This document shows positions 63,035 through 64,000 of a stretch of 64,000 nucleotides of DNA, piece by piece. The notes beneath the pieces were generated by a model. It was not told the origin of the DNA. It saw only the letters and a list, made by a program, of their open reading frames with translations, and ran no database searches. The DNA is taken from positions 1 to 64,000 of the forward strand of contig JBJOFG010000012.1 in NCBI GenBank assembly GCA_046048875.1, in the 5' to 3' direction. Source of the stretch: CAIZGX01 sp046048875 (lineage in GTDB: Bacteria > Bacteroidota > Bacteroidia > Flavobacteriales_D > Sanyastnellaceae). The translations under genes and the position numbers were made by a program. Position 1 is the first letter of the stretch. Every line of letters begins with the position of its first letter.

Positions 63035-64000
63035 TTTCGAGAACCTGAAATGTTCTTCAGCAACCATTCAACCGGTGCTTTGTCGGTGACTTTCTTCTTC
63101 CACCAAAGGACCAATAAAAATGAAAGTCCCAACATGGCAAGTGAAGCAGGAATGAGAATATAAACGGGCTTAAACCAATAAATACGGGCCTGATTTCCGC
63201 CTTTGACCAGTGACCACAATATTCCTGTTTGAAGACAAACAAAAAAGTATAGGGTGTATTTCGAAGAAGAAAACTTATCAATCCAATTTATAATTTGTGA
63301 ACCGCTATTGGTTTCATTCCATTTTTTAGCGATATAATTTATAGCTGGAACAACCATCAGAATTAAGCCCGACTCAAACAAGATGAAAGAAAAACTATGA
63401 AAGCGTACTCCAATTAGATTGTTCGAAAACACATTCAGTTCACCAATGTCACCACACAATTTATTCATAAAAGGTTGAACCAAAATTCCGGCAATCATAA
63501 TTCCCGCTCCCAATAGAGCAATCGGAGGGAGCCAACCCTTCACCCTTACATTCGATTTACCGTAGATTACACCCATAATAAAAAACGACAACCAAGGAAG
63601 AACTGAATAATAACCATTGAAAAAGAGAAAACCTACAATATCCATAGCGTTGGCATCAATGATTTTTATTCCTGAATAAGAAGGGAAAATCGGGACGTCT
63701 ATATTTCCGAGTACCGTTGACAGAAGTACTATAGAAAAAAGTAATATCTGAAGCACTAGTGAATCCCAACGAATAAAAAAAGGTGAAATAAAGAAACATA
63801 CACCCGCAATGACAAGAATATTAGCTGGCCAAAAGCCTACGAATAGCATCCCTAAAGCAAAGAGCACTAACCCTCTGCGACTGTAGTGTCCCATTAATCT
63901 TCTTCTACTTTGCTTCTTCGATTTGAATGCCAAAGTCATCGTATAACCGTTTAAAAAAAGAAATAGGGCTGGAAAGAATCCAAACCACAAGAAGTAAATT
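63031..64000 (-). CDS. Polytopic membrane protein, acyltransferase/DUF1624-like (5' end cut)
   Basis: At least 319 residues, open to the window edge (IYFLWFGFFPALFLFLNGYT upstream of any start), so the N-terminus is outside. About eight transmembrane helices; RRRLMGHYSRRGLVLFALG is the first visible loop, typical of DUF418/DUF1624 and heparan-glucosaminide-type acyltransferases. Function unknown. Stop overlaps the menC start by 4 bp. Confidence 0.7.
   Translation of the reverse strand, partial: IYFLWFGFFPALFLFLNGYTMTLAFKSKKQSRRRLMGHYSRRGLVLFALGMLFVGFWPANILVIAGVCFFISPFFIRWDSLVLQILLFSIVLLSTVLGNIDVPIFPSYSGIKIIDANAMDIVGFLFFNGYYSVLPWLSFFIMGVIYGKSNVRVKGWLPPIALLGAGIMIAGILVQPFMNKLCGDIGELNVFSNNLIGVRFHSFSFILFESGLILMVVPAINYIAKKWNETNSGSQIINWIDKFSSSKYTLYFFVCLQTGILWSLVKGGNQARIYWFKPVYILIPASLAMLGLSFLLVLWWKKKVTDKAPVEWLLKNISGSRK

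Overview
The window looks like the chromosome of a Bacteroidota, most probably Flavobacteriales (Crocinitomicaceae/Cryomorphaceae-like). Evidence: a giant secreted protein with a type IX secretion C-terminal sorting domain, SprB-like and ASPIC/UnbV proteins, Bacteroidota-only families (DUF4249, DUF3078, DUF4920), BshA (bacillithiol), menaquinone genes, and short-leader promoters of the TAnnTTTG/TAnnTTCG type close to start codons. No tRNA, rRNA or CRISPR array was seen.

Layout. 1-3714 is the end of an integrated mobile element (DUF3987 primase/helicase-like protein running off the window, HTH protein, tyrosine recombinase, zinc-finger/HTH protein) abutting the 3' end of mnmE (3715-5091). 5171-11805 carries sucD, an FAD monooxygenase/aminotransferase pair, a deoxynucleoside kinase, folK, sppA and a SpoU methyltransferase. 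11888-26967 is a cell-surface block: two tandem paralogous FG-GAP/ASPIC proteins and a 3211-residue T9SS-secreted multidomain protein. 27188-31588 is a minus-strand run: GT-C-like membrane protein, acyl-CoA carboxylase subunit, and a periplasmic-binding lipoprotein. 31638-41518 holds a sigma factor with a 36-residue downstream microgene, uvrA, msrB, bshA with a membrane protein, a GH3/beta-lactamase fusion, and cmk. 41604-50005 holds a lipoprotein, an RnfD/NqrB-like plus DUF2330 pair, GAPDH, an HtrA protease, DUF4249, DUF983 and a LolD-like ATPase. 50068-64000 holds sucC, a ureohydrolase, radical SAM and metallo-beta-lactamase proteins, an M16 peptidase, DUF3078, an OmpA/TPR lipoprotein, accA, rdgB, menE, menC and a partial membrane protein.

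The most unusual signal is a set of arrays of tiny hairpins with covarying stems. Four arrays (27638-27709, 27849-27917, 30887-30962, 40574-40657) are built of 12-nt units: a constant AGA (or TCT) spacer followed by 3-nt stem, 3-nt loop, 3-nt complementary stem. Of 25 units, 21 have perfectly complementary stems, using six different stem sequences. All four lie in frame inside three genes for membrane or exported proteins. A fifth array (11773-11886) is intergenic and has seven larger hairpins (4-6 bp stems), each separated by exactly ATGA. This looks like an undescribed family of structured repeats that can sit inside coding sequence.
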